Under the pieces are notes generated by a model, which was not told where the DNA came from, did not search any database, and saw only the letters and a list, made by a program, of their open reading frames with translations. Both the position numbers and the translations under genes were made by a program. From positions 2,480,001 to 2,544,000 of the forward strand of contig JALJCQ010000017.1 of the NCBI GenBank assembly GCA_023091665.1: 64,000 bases of DNA, read 5' to 3'. Each line of letters begins with the position of its first letter. The first letter of the stretch is position 1. Below, in pieces: positions 51,222 through 61,274 of this stretch. The stretch is from Pythium myriotylum (taxonomy: Eukaryota; Oomycota; Peronosporomycetes; Pythiales; Pythiaceae).

Positions 51222-53285
51222 TTAGTTTAACCACTTTTCGACGGCCGTCGGCAAGACGCCAGCGTGCTTCGTCGGGTCGAACCACGCCTTCAGGTGGTTT
51301 GCGAGCTCTTCCAGCGGGCAAGCACCACGATCGTGGACATTGCCGCACCCCTTGCAACGGTGGTAGCAATAGTCGGCCGGGTGACCGAGCCGACCGCACA
51401 CCGTACAAGTGATACGGCTCCAACAATCGCGGTCTTGATGGCGCTTCGAGCCGCAATGCGAGCATGGGTGTTGAGGCTTCGACACTTCACCCTTCGGCTT
51501 GCCCACCCTGTCACGACTTTGGAGGGCGGCGACGAGCTTGGTCAGCGCCTGCACGGACTCGGGCGCCAGCATCGTCGCCAAGCCGGCAGCTTCCGCTGCG
51601 TCTTCGCCTTCGTCGCCTTCGCCGTCTTCAGCTCCGCTGTCTTCCAACTCGCTGCCATCCGAGCTCGACTCAGACACACTTGAGAGGTCGACTTCGGCAG
51701 CTCGACTCGAGGACCCGAGCAGCTTCGCCAACGCGTTGACGGCAATCGGCCGCTGCTTGGAACCGGCGATGAACGGCTTCGGCTTGCTGTCGCGCTTGTC
51801 CGCACGCAACTTGGCTGACTCATCGCGCCTTGACCGCTGGTTCTGGCGCAGCAGCTCCTCTGTCGTCGGCTTGGCAAGACCGAACTGGCGTGCGAGCTCG
51901 GCGTCTTCACACGTGTCGAGGAAGTGAGTCACGTGGAATGATGCCGCAGCGCCCTCATAGTCGATGCCGGCTTCGATGGCTTGGACGTTGAGTCGGTACA
52001 GGTAGTCGAGGTGCTCTTCGTTCGGCTTCCGGCGCAGCTCGTAGTAGCGCTGGTGAGCCGTGACCGTCGCACCGCAGTACTCACGCTCGAACTCGGTTTG
52101 AAGGAGCGACCAGTTGGCACGAGTCGACTTCTTCAGCTGCTTGTACCAGATCTTCGACGCGCCGGTGAGCAGCTCGGGGAACTTCAAGTAGCATTGGCCA
52201 TCAGTCATCTCGTCTTGGCGGAACGCCGAACGGATCGAACTGATGAAGGCCTTGCCGCGATATTCGTCGTGAGACTTGCCGTCGAACGACTTCAGATCGG
52301 CACAGGCCGACTGCCGCAGGCGAGTCATGGCGCTAACGCCTGGCGCGACGCACTCGTCGTAGATGTCGGCCAGGTAGTCGGTCGAAGACCAGGCTGCCGG
52401 CGACTTAGCGACTGGAGTCGGCTTCTCGACCTTGACCTTCGGCTCTGGCTTGACCGTCGGCTTCACCTCGGCACTGGCAACGCTCGGCGCGGCCGCGGTC
52501 GACACCGACGCAAGTTGAGCTGCGGTCAGCTTGACCTGCTCCGCGATCTTCTGCAGCGATTCAGCATCCATGAGCCCACCACGGTTCGCACCGATGGCTT
52601 GCTCGAGCTTGCGCTGAGACTGGTGGCGGAGGAACAGCTCGAAGATCGCCTGAGCGCCCGCGATCAGCTTGTCGCGCCGTGTCGCGAGGATCTTGGCGTT
52701 GTCCAAGATGGTCACGCTGTACCCGGCGGTGTTGAAGACACCGATGATGCCGTGCAGCACCTGCTGCTGAGTCTTCATCGACGCGAAGCCAGGGTCGCGG
52801 ACATCGGCAGCGGCGCTGACTCGGGTCACCTGGAGGTGCTTGAGACCATCGTGCTTCGACATGATCACCTCGATCATCCGTGCCGGCACGGCTGTCGGCC
52901 TGGTGGGATCCATCTTCACCGGCACCGAGTTGACGGCACGGGTGATCGGGGTCGCCGGAGCCGTCGCGTCCTCGCCGACGTTCAGCTCCGCGATGTCGCC
53001 ACTCAGGTCGACGTCTTCCGAGCCAGCGTCGCTGGCGGCGTCCTTGGCTTCTTCGTCGAGGTCTGTGAGGAGGTTGCGGGTGATGGAGTCACCCGATGTC
53101 GACCGTCCTTCGACCACGCTCACGCGTGGGGGCCCTTCGAGATCGACATGTTCTTGGTCACCGTGTTCAGCTAGGGGCCCTCCAGCAGAACTCGGTTGCG
53201 GCCTAGCTCGTTTCGAGTCTAAGTCACCTGCGGCCGCTTGGACAGGTGACTTCGACCTTGGCGGTCTCTTCGACTTCGATGCCAT
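51222..53285 (-). CDS. Gypsy Gag protein
   Basis: 687 residues from ATG 53285 (MASKSKRPPRSKSP). Upstream in-frame ATGs lie in the PBS/LTR. The N-terminal half is low-complexity acidic and Lys/Pro-rich. A retrotransposon gag core lies at about residues 330-470 (GKAFISSIRSAFRQDEMTDG, ELLTGASKIWYKQL, FEREYCGATVTAHQRYYEL). Two zinc knuckles follow, CSHCGSKRHQDRDC and CTVCGRLGHPADYC, near the C-terminus. It would form the particle and package element RNA. Open throughout. Confidence 0.9.
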   Translation of the reverse strand: MASKSKRPPRSKSPVQAAAGDLDSKRARPQPSSAGGPLAEHGDQEHVDLEGPPRVSVVEGRSTSGDSITRNLLTDLDEEAKDAASDAGSEDVDLSGDIAELNVGEDATAPATPITRAVNSVPVKMDPTRPTAVPARMIEVIMSKHDGLKHLQVTRVSAAADVRDPGFASMKTQQQVLHGIIGVFNTAGYSVTILDNAKILATRRDKLIAGAQAIFELFLRHQSQRKLEQAIGANRGGLMDAESLQKIAEQVKLTAAQLASVSTAAAPSVASAEVKPTVKPEPKVKVEKPTPVAKSPAAWSSTDYLADIYDECVAPGVSAMTRLRQSACADLKSFDGKSHDEYRGKAFISSIRSAFRQDEMTDGQCYLKFPELLTGASKIWYKQLKKSTRANWSLLQTEFEREYCGATVTAHQRYYELRRKPNEEHLDYLYRLNVQAIEAGIDYEGAAASFHVTHFLDTCEDAELARQFGLAKPTTEELLRQNQRSRRDESAKLRADKRDSKPKPFIAGSKQRPIAVNALAKLLGSSSRAAEVDLSSVSESSSDGSELEDSGAEDGEGDEGEDAAEAAGLATMLAPESVQALTKLVAALQSRDRVGKPKGEVSKPQHPCSHCGSKRHQDRDCWSRITCTVCGRLGHPADYCYHRCKGCGNVHDRGACPLEELANHLKAWFDPTKHAGVLPTAVEKWLN

Positions 53286-53292
53286 GTAGCCA

Positions 53293-53315
53293 CTAGCTCC
53301 TGGCATACGCACCAC
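53293..53315 (-). promoter_or_regulatory. Gypsy primer-binding site (candidate)
   Basis: On the minus strand the sequence right after the 5' LTR is g-TGGTGCGTATGCCAGGAG. TGG is the complement of a tRNA CCA end, one base from the LTR. The corresponding tRNA acceptor (..CATACGC-A-CCA) could not be named from memory. Confidence 0.55.
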
Positions 53316-54333
53316 TGTGGTAGAGTGGGTCAGCAAAATCACTGCACAGCGACTGCTTGTGACAGCTGACCACTCGCCAACAGGCCTTGGGTTCTTGGTG
53401 CTAGTGAGCTACCAACAGACGTTACACCCCGCGAAAGTCGCTGTGGGGGGTGAACCGTGGGCGCTCTGACACCGAAGTCGGGGGATGGGAAGCCAGAGGG
53501 TCGTGAAGCCTCTGGGGTCGGCCAGCTGAGCTCCGCGAGGAGACCGTCTCGCAGAGTTGGGCCGGGGGTCGTACCGGGCCGAGAAACACGCCTGCTCAAC
53601 ACGCAGGGGCTCGGAGTACTTGTGCGCAGCCGATGAGACGGCTGCGGCTTCCTTGGGGCGTGAGATCTGCTAGTGCTCAGCACTAGAGACCGTAATCTTG
53701 CCTTATCGTGGCGGGGGGACGATCCCACCGGCGCACACGAGTGTCCTTGTCCTTGGTGCAGCCGACGCCGCTGGCAGTCTTGCCCCAGCGCTTCAAGTCG
53801 GCCGCTTGAGAGTCGTCGGCTTCCCCTGACAGCAATAGCCAGGTTCCACCGGGGTCTTCTTTAACGTCACCTCCTGTTGGTGACGGCGAGCCTTGATGCG
53901 ACGTTCCTTGCCAAGACGACGCGGCTTGCTTGCGGGCTTGGCGGTGAAAGTGGAAGTCTATTACCTTGGTCTCATCAGCTGATCTAAGTACCCCTACGCT
54001 AAGTTCGGCTGCCCTAAGTTCGCTACCGGCTCTACACCCATTACTACTGCTGAATACATGCCCTTTTTCTGCCGATTCAGCCAGTATCCTGCCGATCATC
54101 CCCCTTGTATTCAGGTGATGACTGCGGCTTTCGGCTACGCAATCGACCCCCATTTTAGCCAATCGGCTATGGGATGGCACAATCGTCTCAGTATCGGTTC
54201 CGCCGGTAATACCGGCGGCTGATACCGAGTATAGTAATAGTATGGGTTAGTCTGGAGCCTCCTACGGTACTACCCAGAGTCTCTGCCTATCACCTCGGTC
54301 TAGTGCCCTAAAATTCTCGGCCGCTTCACCACA
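53316..54333 (-). repeat. Gypsy 5' LTR
   Basis: 1018 bp; same ends as the 3' LTR. It contains the palindrome CCGCCGGTA..TACCGGCGG near 54200-54218. Confidence 0.95.
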
Positions 54334-54789
54334 CTCCCTCGTCTTCAATTATCCAGGACTCTTCGAGGTTCCGGCCCAACCGGAGGACATGGTGCTACGC
54401 CCAGCTAGCCTCGACATTTGTGGAGTCTGTGGGCCTTGCCCTAACTGTCCAACCTCTTGGCCAACCACTCGTTAAATGTAAAAATCTCGAATTGATTGGG
54501 TCAATCAGGATCCGCTCTGATAGATTCTAACCAATCCGAGAAATCAATCTGATGTCGCAAACGTGGCGACAGGGACAAGTGGATTTTTGGTGATGGAGGT
54601 TGGAGGTGCGCCTTCAACCTCCCAGCCAATCACAGTGGGTTGGCAGCAGCGGCCTCACGGGCTCTTGTGGCTCTGGGGACAGAACCCGTCTCACTCCCCC
54701 TCAACGTGTCGCCCATAGCCAAGGTCACAACTTCATCGATCTGCTGGGAAAACCTCCCCAGTGCGTGCACACTTGGTGAGGGTGAAAAC
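54334..54789 (-). mobile_element. Remnant of an older copia element: LTR end and polypurine tract
   Basis: Plus-strand gtctca-ctccccctcaac at ~54690-54706 mirrors the LTR/PPT junction of the younger copia at 55000-55014 (ctcaca-ctccccctgaac). It is therefore the inner edge of a 3' LTR with polypurine tract GTTGAGGGGGAG. The sequence to its left (54338-54690) would be LTR. The interior continues beyond the nested element at 60084. No ORF of note. Confidence 0.6.
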
Positions 54790-55002
54790 TGTGAGCACAG
54801 GCAGAGCTACAATAGAGAACAATGACGAGACTTGTGTTCCACTCAGTAAGAATGGGATTGCCGAGGGGAAAAGCTCGACCGCTGACAAACCCCTCGGTGT
54901 GGTTATCCTAGGAGGTTCCTAACGCTAACTGACTTGTCCCTGATTGGCCATCACACGTCAGCTACCTCAGGAACCGCCTCAACGTCAAGTTCCTTTCTCA
55001 CA
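54790..55002 (-). repeat. Copia 3' LTR
   Basis: 213 bp, identical to 59866-60078. The plus-strand sequence immediately right (ctccccct) is the polypurine tract. Confidence 0.95.
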
Positions 55003-56851
55003 CTCCCCCTGAACGCGACGTTCCTGAGAGTTTGGAATCTTGTGTTGCTTCTTGGCCATCGTTTCTTCGTCGAAGTGCACACGACGTTTTTGGTCGGTCA
55101 GTTTCATCACACTACGAACACTCAGTAGCTTTCGCAACTTCTCAAATCTGGCACAGCCGAGAGTCTTCGTCAGCTGATTAGCTACCATATCCTCCGTCGG
55201 ACAGTACTTGACATTGAAGTACCCTTGTTCATACAGATCCTTAATTTCGTGATACTTGATGTCGATACCACGAATCTTGTATGTCCGCCCCGTGCCCTTG
55301 AGTGCTGCAATCGCACCTTGGTTATCCTGGTGGAGCACGACTTGCTCATGTGCAACACCGAGTTCCTTACACAAGTTGATCAACCACATGATTTCAGTTG
55401 AACACTGACTTGCCGCTACATATTCAGCACTGCAAGTATCATCGACCACTGTTGACTGGCCCTTGCTCCGATACACTACTGTGCACCCATTCAACTGCAC
55501 ACAATATCCTGTCACAGACCGTCGAGTCAACTTGCACCCGGCAAAGTCGGCATCCACATATGCCGCAACCTCGAGCTTGGACGATCTGTCCAACTCGTAT
55601 ACCAGGCCGTAGTCCTCTGTTCCTTTTAGATATCTCAAGACTCGCTTTGCCATCACATAGTGTGCTTTCGTGTAACAGCTAGCATACTTTCCGAGGACTC
55701 GCACTGCACTGGCAATGTCTGGTCTTGATTTTGTCACTAGATATTGTAGTGATCCCACGATTGCACGATATGGTATCTCGGGGTTGTTCACCTCTGGCCC
55801 ATATGGCTTAGTTGGTACCGCCAGAGCCTCGGCTGTGGTTCCCAGAACGTCCGGAGTAGAGCATGGCTTGCAGTTCTCCATCCCAAATACCTTCAGTATT
55901 TGCCTGATATATGTAGTCTGCGACAACGTCACAATTTTTCCAGGTTCGTATTTCACCTCTATACCGAGCACATGCCCGACGTTCCCTAGATCCTTGAGGT
56001 CAAACTCCTTTCGAAGTTCGTCGATCACCACATCAATCAAGGCATCATGTCCGAACACTAGCAGATCATCGACATACACAGTGATGAACACGTCCTGCCC
56101 GTCTCGTGTCCGACGGTAGACTCCTGCATCCGAGTGAGTCCGAATGAACCCAATTTTTACCAGGTACTTGTGTAGTGTCACCCACCAAACCCTAGGTGCT
56201 TGTTTGAGCCCATAGAGGCTCCTCAGGAGCTGGCAAACTCTACCTGAACCGTCGTCGTATAGCTCTGGTTGTTCCATCATAATAACAACTCCTTCTTCAA
56301 TTGGTCCGTTCAAAAACGCAGTGACAAAGTCAATATGCCGACATTTGTACCCATGAACCGCCGCAATCACCATCAGCACTCTCATAGACTCAAATCGAAC
56401 CACTGGTGCATAAGTCTCGAAGAAGTTCACTCCATTTCGCTGCTGGAAGCCACGAATGGTCATGGTCAACATCAATCGCTGCAAGCCATTCTTTTGCTTC
56501 CGGTGACTCCATCACTTCCTTAATATTGCGGGGGTTATTGTCCACTGCACCCTCGACGAGTCCCACAATATCGTCTGGGATGAGACTTGGTGGTAAATCA
56601 AACTCGTAGTCCTTCAATCTTGAACTGAGCTGGCGTTGTCGCCTCGGATATCTCCGATTGCCCACGATGTGTTCTGACCCAACGTTGGGAGCTACAGTGG
56701 CAACGTCTTGTACATCATTCTCCCCCTCGCTGTCACTCGTTGCTCCCCCCAAATCTGACGTCCCATCATCGGCGTCAATATCGCCAACATCGTGATCTGA
56801 TATCTCAGTGTGCGCTGCACCTGAATCGTCCATCTCTGTCTCTCTAGTCAC
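54985..56851 (-). pseudogene. Copia reverse transcriptase and RNase H (frameshifted)
   Basis: Frame 56851-56390 carries the acidic linker and the start of RT (RYPRRQRQLSSRLKDYEF, PEAKEWLAAIDVD). Frame 56484-54985 carries the rest: QQRNGVNFFETYAPVVRFES, HIDFVTAFLNGPIEEGV (motif A), CQLLRSLYGLKQAPRVWW, YVDDLLVFG (motif C) and FDLKDLGNVGHVLGIEV. RNase H follows with YVDADFAGCKLTRRSVTGYC, TCSAEYVAASQC and HQDNQGAIAALKG. The shift lies at ~56440. The RNase H end overlaps the 3' LTR. RT and RNase H catalytic residues are kept. Confidence 0.88.
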
Positions 56852-56983
56852 AGCTTTCCGGGATGACTCCTCCCTCGATGTTCTGCCACCCGCTGTCGTG
56901 ATGCAATCCTGGTGTGGACCATCTCGACTTGCGGCCAGTAGTTGTTGTTCTGGGTTACATGGTATGGTTACGCTTGCATCTCC

Positions 56984-59269
56984 CTATTCGTCGGTACCCT
57001 CATTATCTGACGAGTCATCTACTTGAGTCTGATGCGTGCCGATCCATGCCTCTGAACTTGGCCTCCACGGATCTACTGCGGGAATCGAACAGTGACCTCG
57101 TTGGACTCCGACCACTGGGTATGTGATGAATGGAACTGGTGTTGGTTCTATCTCATCACCAGCACGCTTGGCAGCCAACAGCCGTTCCACGTATCCACGT
57201 TGAACAGTCAGGTCTTCACGGCACTCCACATCTCTCCTTGACACTACCTTGCCCGTTGTCAGGCACAGAACCCTATAACCCAGCAAACCACTCGCCAGTC
57301 CCAACAATAATCCTGGGATACCTGGGTTCTCCAACTTCGATTTACGAAGCTTCTTTGGCGTGAACATGAACACCACTGTGCCCCACGCTCGTAGTCGACT
57401 GACATCCGGTCGACAATTGAACCTTCTTTCGAACGGCGTCTCTCCTGCAAGCGCCTTGGTTGGTGTCACATTTTCAACGTCAATGACGTAGTTAAACGCC
57501 TCGCCCCATAGCCCATCCGGCATATCCGCCACAGTCAGCACCGCCCGCACCTTGGTCAGCACCACGTTGTTCGCACTCTCCACCAGACAGTTTTCCTCTG
57601 GCGAGTATGCATTTGTCCACTCGCAGTAAATGCCATGGCTCATCAGGAACTCTTTCGTTGTCTTGTTCACAAGCTCCTTTCCTTGGTCTGACCCGAAGAT
57701 GCCAACCTGGTGTTGATGCGCCAACAACTCAGTGATTAGTTGTATCGCATTGGTTGATGCTTCACTCTTCGTTTGGATGAGATACCCCCACTTGAATCGT
57801 GAGGCCTCGTCAACGATCAACTGGAAATGACGCTTGTTACCAGCAGTCTCCACATTGACATAACACACATCCGCCATGAGTTTCTGGTAGCAATTCGCGG
57901 CACGCGTTGGAGTCACTGTCTTATACGACATTCGCTTGCGCTTTGCCATTGCACAGACCACGCACTTGATCGCTGCAAGTACCCTGTCGATGTCACAGTC
58001 ACTGCAGTTCATACCATTCACTCTGTTGTCCTTGATCATCGTGCGCATCACATCCTTGTTGGGATGTCCGAGTCGACAATGCCACAACTCAAGTGTGGCC
58101 ACGGCCTTGTCCTTCTCGGGTGAGTCATCGTCAGCAACATCATCTGGTGCCGACTTGGGTATGGCCGCACACACTGCTGCCATAATGAGACCACCACCTT
58201 GATGTGTGAAATAATGCGATCCACGCTTGACGAATTCCAACTGGTGATGTCCTTTCACGAGCCAACATCTTGGTTGATATTCCACATCCTCGTATCGAAT
58301 ACGCCATCCACTCATCTGCATCTGATGCTCACTGAGGATATTCCTTGGTCCATGAGCAGCGAACTGTACATCGTGCAATTTCAGTGTCACAACTTGTCCA
58401 GTCGTGGCATCGCGTACACTGCATTCCGCAGTACCAACCCCATTGGAAAACCCTTCTTTACCATCCCACGACTTAAACGCACGCTTTTCCTGGGATGTGA
58501 ATGTCATGAGGTCCTTGTTCACACATACATGGACACCACTGCCGTTGTCCAGCATCCAGTCGCGACTCTTTCCACCACCGCATGACTGCACCGCACTGAT
58601 GTTTTGTTCGTATAGTGCACCGATGCTCTCTTCATCGGAATCATCTTCTTTCGGTTTGAACTTTCGATATGTGGTGTCACCTGCATCTGGGTTGGACTTG
58701 GTGTTCTTCCCCTTCTGCTTCTTCTTTCTTTCCGGACAATCTTTCTTCCAGTGACCCATTTGCTTGCATATAAAGCAGGCACCTCGCTTGGTATCCGCAC
58801 TAGTCGCGTTGACCTTGCTGTGGCCCTGAGACTTGCCCTTTTTCCCACTACTCGCAGGTTTCCCTGCCTTTCCAATTGCCAATATCTGAGTCTGTGACGC
58901 CCCATGGTTGGAGGCTCGGGCCTCAATCACCTTTTCCTGTCGAATCAACCGAATAACCTCGGCTGAAGTCAGACTCTCATTGCGTTCCTCCTTTTTGGCG
59001 CGCACTGATCGAAACACCTCTCGGTGAGTAGCCTCTACATTCATTAGCAGGATATCTGCAAACATCGAGTCCTCAATTTTCTTGCCTGAGTTCACCAGGT
59101 CCCGCCGCATACGTTCCATCTTCTCGAGCCACTTCTCAACATCTCCACCAGCATTGAATGTACAACGCATCAGGTCCGAGAGACGGTACACGCTCGTCAC
59201 GTACTCGCGTTGGGTCTTGTGCTCGATCAGCTTCTCCCACATGGCCCGTCCAGTTTCCGCCATGTTCAC
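56984..59269 (-). CDS. Copia Gag C-terminus, protease and integrase
   Basis: Open frame of ~760 codons. The Gag C-terminal part has zinc knuckle CFICKQMGHWKKDC (~58765). The protease site reads WMLDNGSGVHVC, with Asn in place of the usual Ser/Thr after Asp. The integrase has an HHCC motif (ELWHCRLGHPNKDV...CSDCDIDRV..CVVC) and a DDE core: LMADVCYVN, IFGSDQGKELV, SPEENCLVESANN (Glu). GKVVSRRDVECRED follows near its end. It has no ATG of its own at the break; the frame continues from the Gag N-terminus after a one-base shift near 59268. Confidence 0.88.
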   Translation of the reverse strand: MNMAETGRAMWEKLIEHKTQREYVTSVYRLSDLMRCTFNAGGDVEKWLEKMERMRRDLVNSGKKIEDSMFADILLMNVEATHREVFRSVRAKKEERNESLTSAEVIRLIRQEKVIEARASNHGASQTQILAIGKAGKPASSGKKGKSQGHSKVNATSADTKRGACFICKQMGHWKKDCPERKKKQKGKNTKSNPDAGDTTYRKFKPKEDDSDEESIGALYEQNISAVQSCGGGKSRDWMLDNGSGVHVCVNKDLMTFTSQEKRAFKSWDGKEGFSNGVGTAECSVRDATTGQVVTLKLHDVQFAAHGPRNILSEHQMQMSGWRIRYEDVEYQPRCWLVKGHHQLEFVKRGSHYFTHQGGGLIMAAVCAAIPKSAPDDVADDDSPEKDKAVATLELWHCRLGHPNKDVMRTMIKDNRVNGMNCSDCDIDRVLAAIKCVVCAMAKRKRMSYKTVTPTRAANCYQKLMADVCYVNVETAGNKRHFQLIVDEASRFKWGYLIQTKSEASTNAIQLITELLAHQHQVGIFGSDQGKELVNKTTKEFLMSHGIYCEWTNAYSPEENCLVESANNVVLTKVRAVLTVADMPDGLWGEAFNYVIDVENVTPTKALAGETPFERRFNCRPDVSRLRAWGTVVFMFTPKKLRKSKLENPGIPGLLLGLASGLLGYRVLCLTTGKVVSRRDVECREDLTVQRGYVERLLAAKRAGDEIEPTPVPFITYPVVGVQRGHCSIPAVDPWRPSSEAWIGTHQTQVDDSSDNEGTDE

Positions 59270-59820
59270 CCTTTACTGATACTTTTCAGAATCGAGTCCC
59301 GAATAAAACAACACACTTCTTCATACTGTTCCGTGTAGTCCTGTGGAGTCGTTGCATCTGGTCGTGCAAGTTCACCAGTCAACACTCGTTTCACTCCACA
59401 CCTTTGGAAATGTGTCTCCATGGCGATTCGATAGTCACCAAAAGTGGCGAAATCCACCAACTTGGGTGGCTTCAAACTCGTTTTGTAGTTCGTGTTGAAA
59501 CCCATCTCAGTTGGGGTTCGAGCTCGGCCTACTCCTACTCCCGCGGCGTTGCCTGGTGGCCCAGTCGCAGTAGCAGCGTTGCGTCGTGGAGCTGAAGTCG
59601 CCGTCCCGGCGTTCATCCCTCCAGTATTCATCTGCCCGAATGAGAATCCACCACTGGATCTGGTAGATCCCAAGGTTCCCACACTGACGCCCGATGGTCC
59701 AACACCACCGACAGTTGGTTGCTGCCGATGCATTCCAAACCCTCCACCTAACCCTGGGCGAGTTGGGTTGAGCAGTTCATCATCTTCAATGTCTTCGTCA
59801 CGAGGTGTGCGATCCGTCAT
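59266..59820 (-). pseudogene. Copia Gag N-terminal part
   Basis: 184 codons from ATG 59820 (MTDRTPRDEDIEDDELLNP). A Gly/Thr/Ala-rich N-terminus is followed by the copia Gag region (TSLKPPKLVDFATFGDYRIA, MHFQRC-like segment). It stops at 59266 just as the next frame takes over at an AAAGGG run, so one Gag gene is split by a one-base shift. Confidence 0.8.
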
Positions 59821-59847
59821 TGTTCAAAGTCTTATATAGTCCAGCAA

Positions 59848-59865
59848 AGCGTTGGGCTCATAACC
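59848..59865 (-). promoter_or_regulatory. Copia primer-binding site: half initiator-Met tRNA
   Basis: The plus strand reads AGCGTTGGGCTCATAACC, ending exactly at the 5' LTR. This is the anticodon stem-loop of initiator tRNA-Met (anticodon CAT), not a tRNA 3' end. Priming from the 5' half of tRNA-iMet is the mechanism known for Drosophila copia. Confidence 0.75.
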
Positions 59866-60078
59866 TGTGAGCACAGGCAGAGCTACAATAGAGAACAATG
59901 ACGAGACTTGTGTTCCACTCAGTAAGAATGGGATTGCCGAGGGGAAAAGCTCGACCGCTGACAAACCCCTCGGTGTGGTTATCCTAGGAGGTTCCTAACG
60001 CTAACTGACTTGTCCCTGATTGGCCATCACACGTCAGCTACCTCAGGAACCGCCTCAACGTCAAGTTCCTTTCTCACA
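59866..60078 (-). repeat. Copia 5' LTR
   Basis: 213 bp, identical to 54790-55002. Confidence 0.95.
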
Positions 60079-60083
60079 AAAAC

Positions 60084-60460
60084 CAGCTTACCTTCTTCTA
60101 CGGCTACTCGAGAAGAAGCTCGATCATTCCGATCCCACGTGTCAAGTCCCAGGGCTTGTTAATTCCCAAGGGCTTGGTGAAGAGGCCAGCTAGATTCTTC
60201 TCAGAAGCGACTTGAGTGATCTCGAGTTGTTTTCCATTTAGGCCATACATGAAAACGAACTTTGGGTCGATGTGCTTGGTCCGATCACTCTTGATGTAGC
60301 CTTGTTGTACATGCACAACGTATGCCGCGTTGTCCTCGAAGATCCTGATAGGTCCTAGCTTCATCTTGACTCCTAGGGCGCCACGAATGAACTTGAGATG
60401 CACTCGCGACTCGCTTCTTAAAGAGCGATAAGCGCTGAGTGGTTGGTTGACGTGGCAGTT
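60084..60460 (-). pseudogene. Older copia RNase H C-terminal fragment
   Basis: The minus frame carries GPIRIFEDNAAYVVHVQQGY and RTKHIDPKFVFMYGL, then LAGLFTKPLG: the EDN.., RTKHID and TKPL motifs at the end of copia RNase H. It is clearly different from the nested copia (HQDNQGAIAAL...). Together with 54334-54789 it shows that the younger copia is inserted between RNase H and the PPT of this older element. Confidence 0.8.
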
Positions 60461-60829
60461 AGCGTCTGCTTCGTCGACCCCACGAAATCGCAGCGTGCGA
60501 AGTCATGAACACATAACCAGTCTGCTAGCGTGCCTTGTGTGGGTCGGAGAGGTAGCATCCATCTGCGGATCCGCAGATGTCGTCAGTGAGCTAGTCACTG
60601 ACATGTACTCTCGTACCCTTGCGGCACAGTGAGCCGTACTTACGAGTCCGTGCCAGATATCTCACACTTGCTTTACGCCGGACATCTGTCTTCTGGTCGG
60701 TTACGATTTGTGGCATGCAAGTACACTAACGGCGATAGCTATACCTGGGCGTGAGCAGTTTGCCATGTAAAGGAGCTCCGATGGCTTCCTTGTAGGGATA
60801 CTATGGTCTAATCGACGTTGAACTATATA
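60461..60829. other. No gene recognised
   Basis: Decayed sequence, probably further upstream parts of the older copia. A short inverted repeat is visible at ~60565-60610 (catctgcggatccgcagatg and gtcagtgagctagtcactgac). Confidence 0.4.
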
Positions 60830-60945
60830 CTATATATGCGAGTCCCTCATGGGGTTACGTGTCGAGTGGGGAGAAGTCACTGAACCTCCCGTGTACGCAA
60901 CTGCACAAGTCGCTTTATGGGTTGAAGCAAGCTGTAACGGGGTAC
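60830..60945 (+). pseudogene. Copia RT remnant, plus strand
   Basis: The frame reads GYVSSGEKSLNLP...CTQLHKSLYGLKQA. The LYGLKQA motif is diagnostic for copia RT. It is in opposite orientation to the neighbouring copia fragments and only ~35 codons are left. Confidence 0.65.
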
Positions 60946-61008
60946 AAGGTTACACAAGTAGGTTAGGTTGTGTAGGTACATAATGTGTGTGGTCCACTTA
61001 GGGGGAAA

Positions 61009-61235
61009 GTTACCCTAAGTAGTGACTCTCTTCTATTAGATTCAGTAGGGGATATCCCTGGGTATTAGATACCAGGGATATCAGGTATAGGGGGGATTAT
61101 TCCCCAGGGGAATAATCTGAATACAATCAGTTCGCCTTTTGCCAAGTCCTTGGCGCTCGTCGACAGGGGTCGACTCGGAGCGGCTGCTCACGCTTCCTCA
61201 AGCGCAGGTGCTGTGCACGGTCGTGGACCATTACA
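61009..61235 (+). repeat. 5' LTR of a third LTR retrotransposon family
   Basis: Matches the solo LTR at 44436-44685 with some indels. The terminal TG is changed to AG-T. It holds palindromes GATATCCCTGGGTAT-tag-ATACCAGGGATATC (61051-61082) and GATTATTCCCC-A-GGGGAATAATC (61095-61117). A primer-binding site TGGTAGCACTTGTCGTC starts at 61238. Confidence 0.8.
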
Positions 61236-61274
61236 CTTGGTAGCACTTGTCGTCAATCCGACGCCGACATCGTG

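Larger units (their letters stand above)
46902..54333 (-). mobile_element. Ty3/gypsy LTR retrotransposon, internally deleted, TSD CTCC
   Basis: Minus-strand element of 7432 bp with 1018-bp LTRs at 53316-54333 (5') and 46902-47919 (3'), each TGTGGTA..TACCACA-type. It is flanked by CTCC at 46898-46901 and 54334-54337. The LTRs differ at few sites (I saw two: cgactgctcgtg/cgactgcttgtg and ctttaccaca/cttcaccaca), so the insertion is young. It carries gag with two zinc knuckles, aspartic protease and RT. RNase H and integrase are missing; the region 47920-48750 holds an unrelated antisense ORF. Confidence 0.95.
54790..60078 (-). mobile_element. Ty1/copia LTR retrotransposon with identical LTRs, TSD AAAAC
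   Basis: 5289 bp, minus strand. The 213-bp LTRs (54790-55002 and 59866-60078) are identical base for base, with TGTGAG..CTCACA ends, and flanked by AAAAC at 54785-54789 and 60079-60083. The polypurine tract AGGGGGAG adjoins the 3' LTR. Gag, protease, integrase, RT and RNase H are all represented in copia order, but in four frames. The identical LTRs indicate very recent insertion. Confidence 0.96.

Noticed and set aside
51981..53174. 397-codon plus-strand ORF opposite gypsy gag
   Set aside because: Shadow of gag; no motif.
59848..59865. tRNA-Met gene
   Set aside because: Only the anticodon arm is present, ending exactly at the LTR; it is a primer-binding site.
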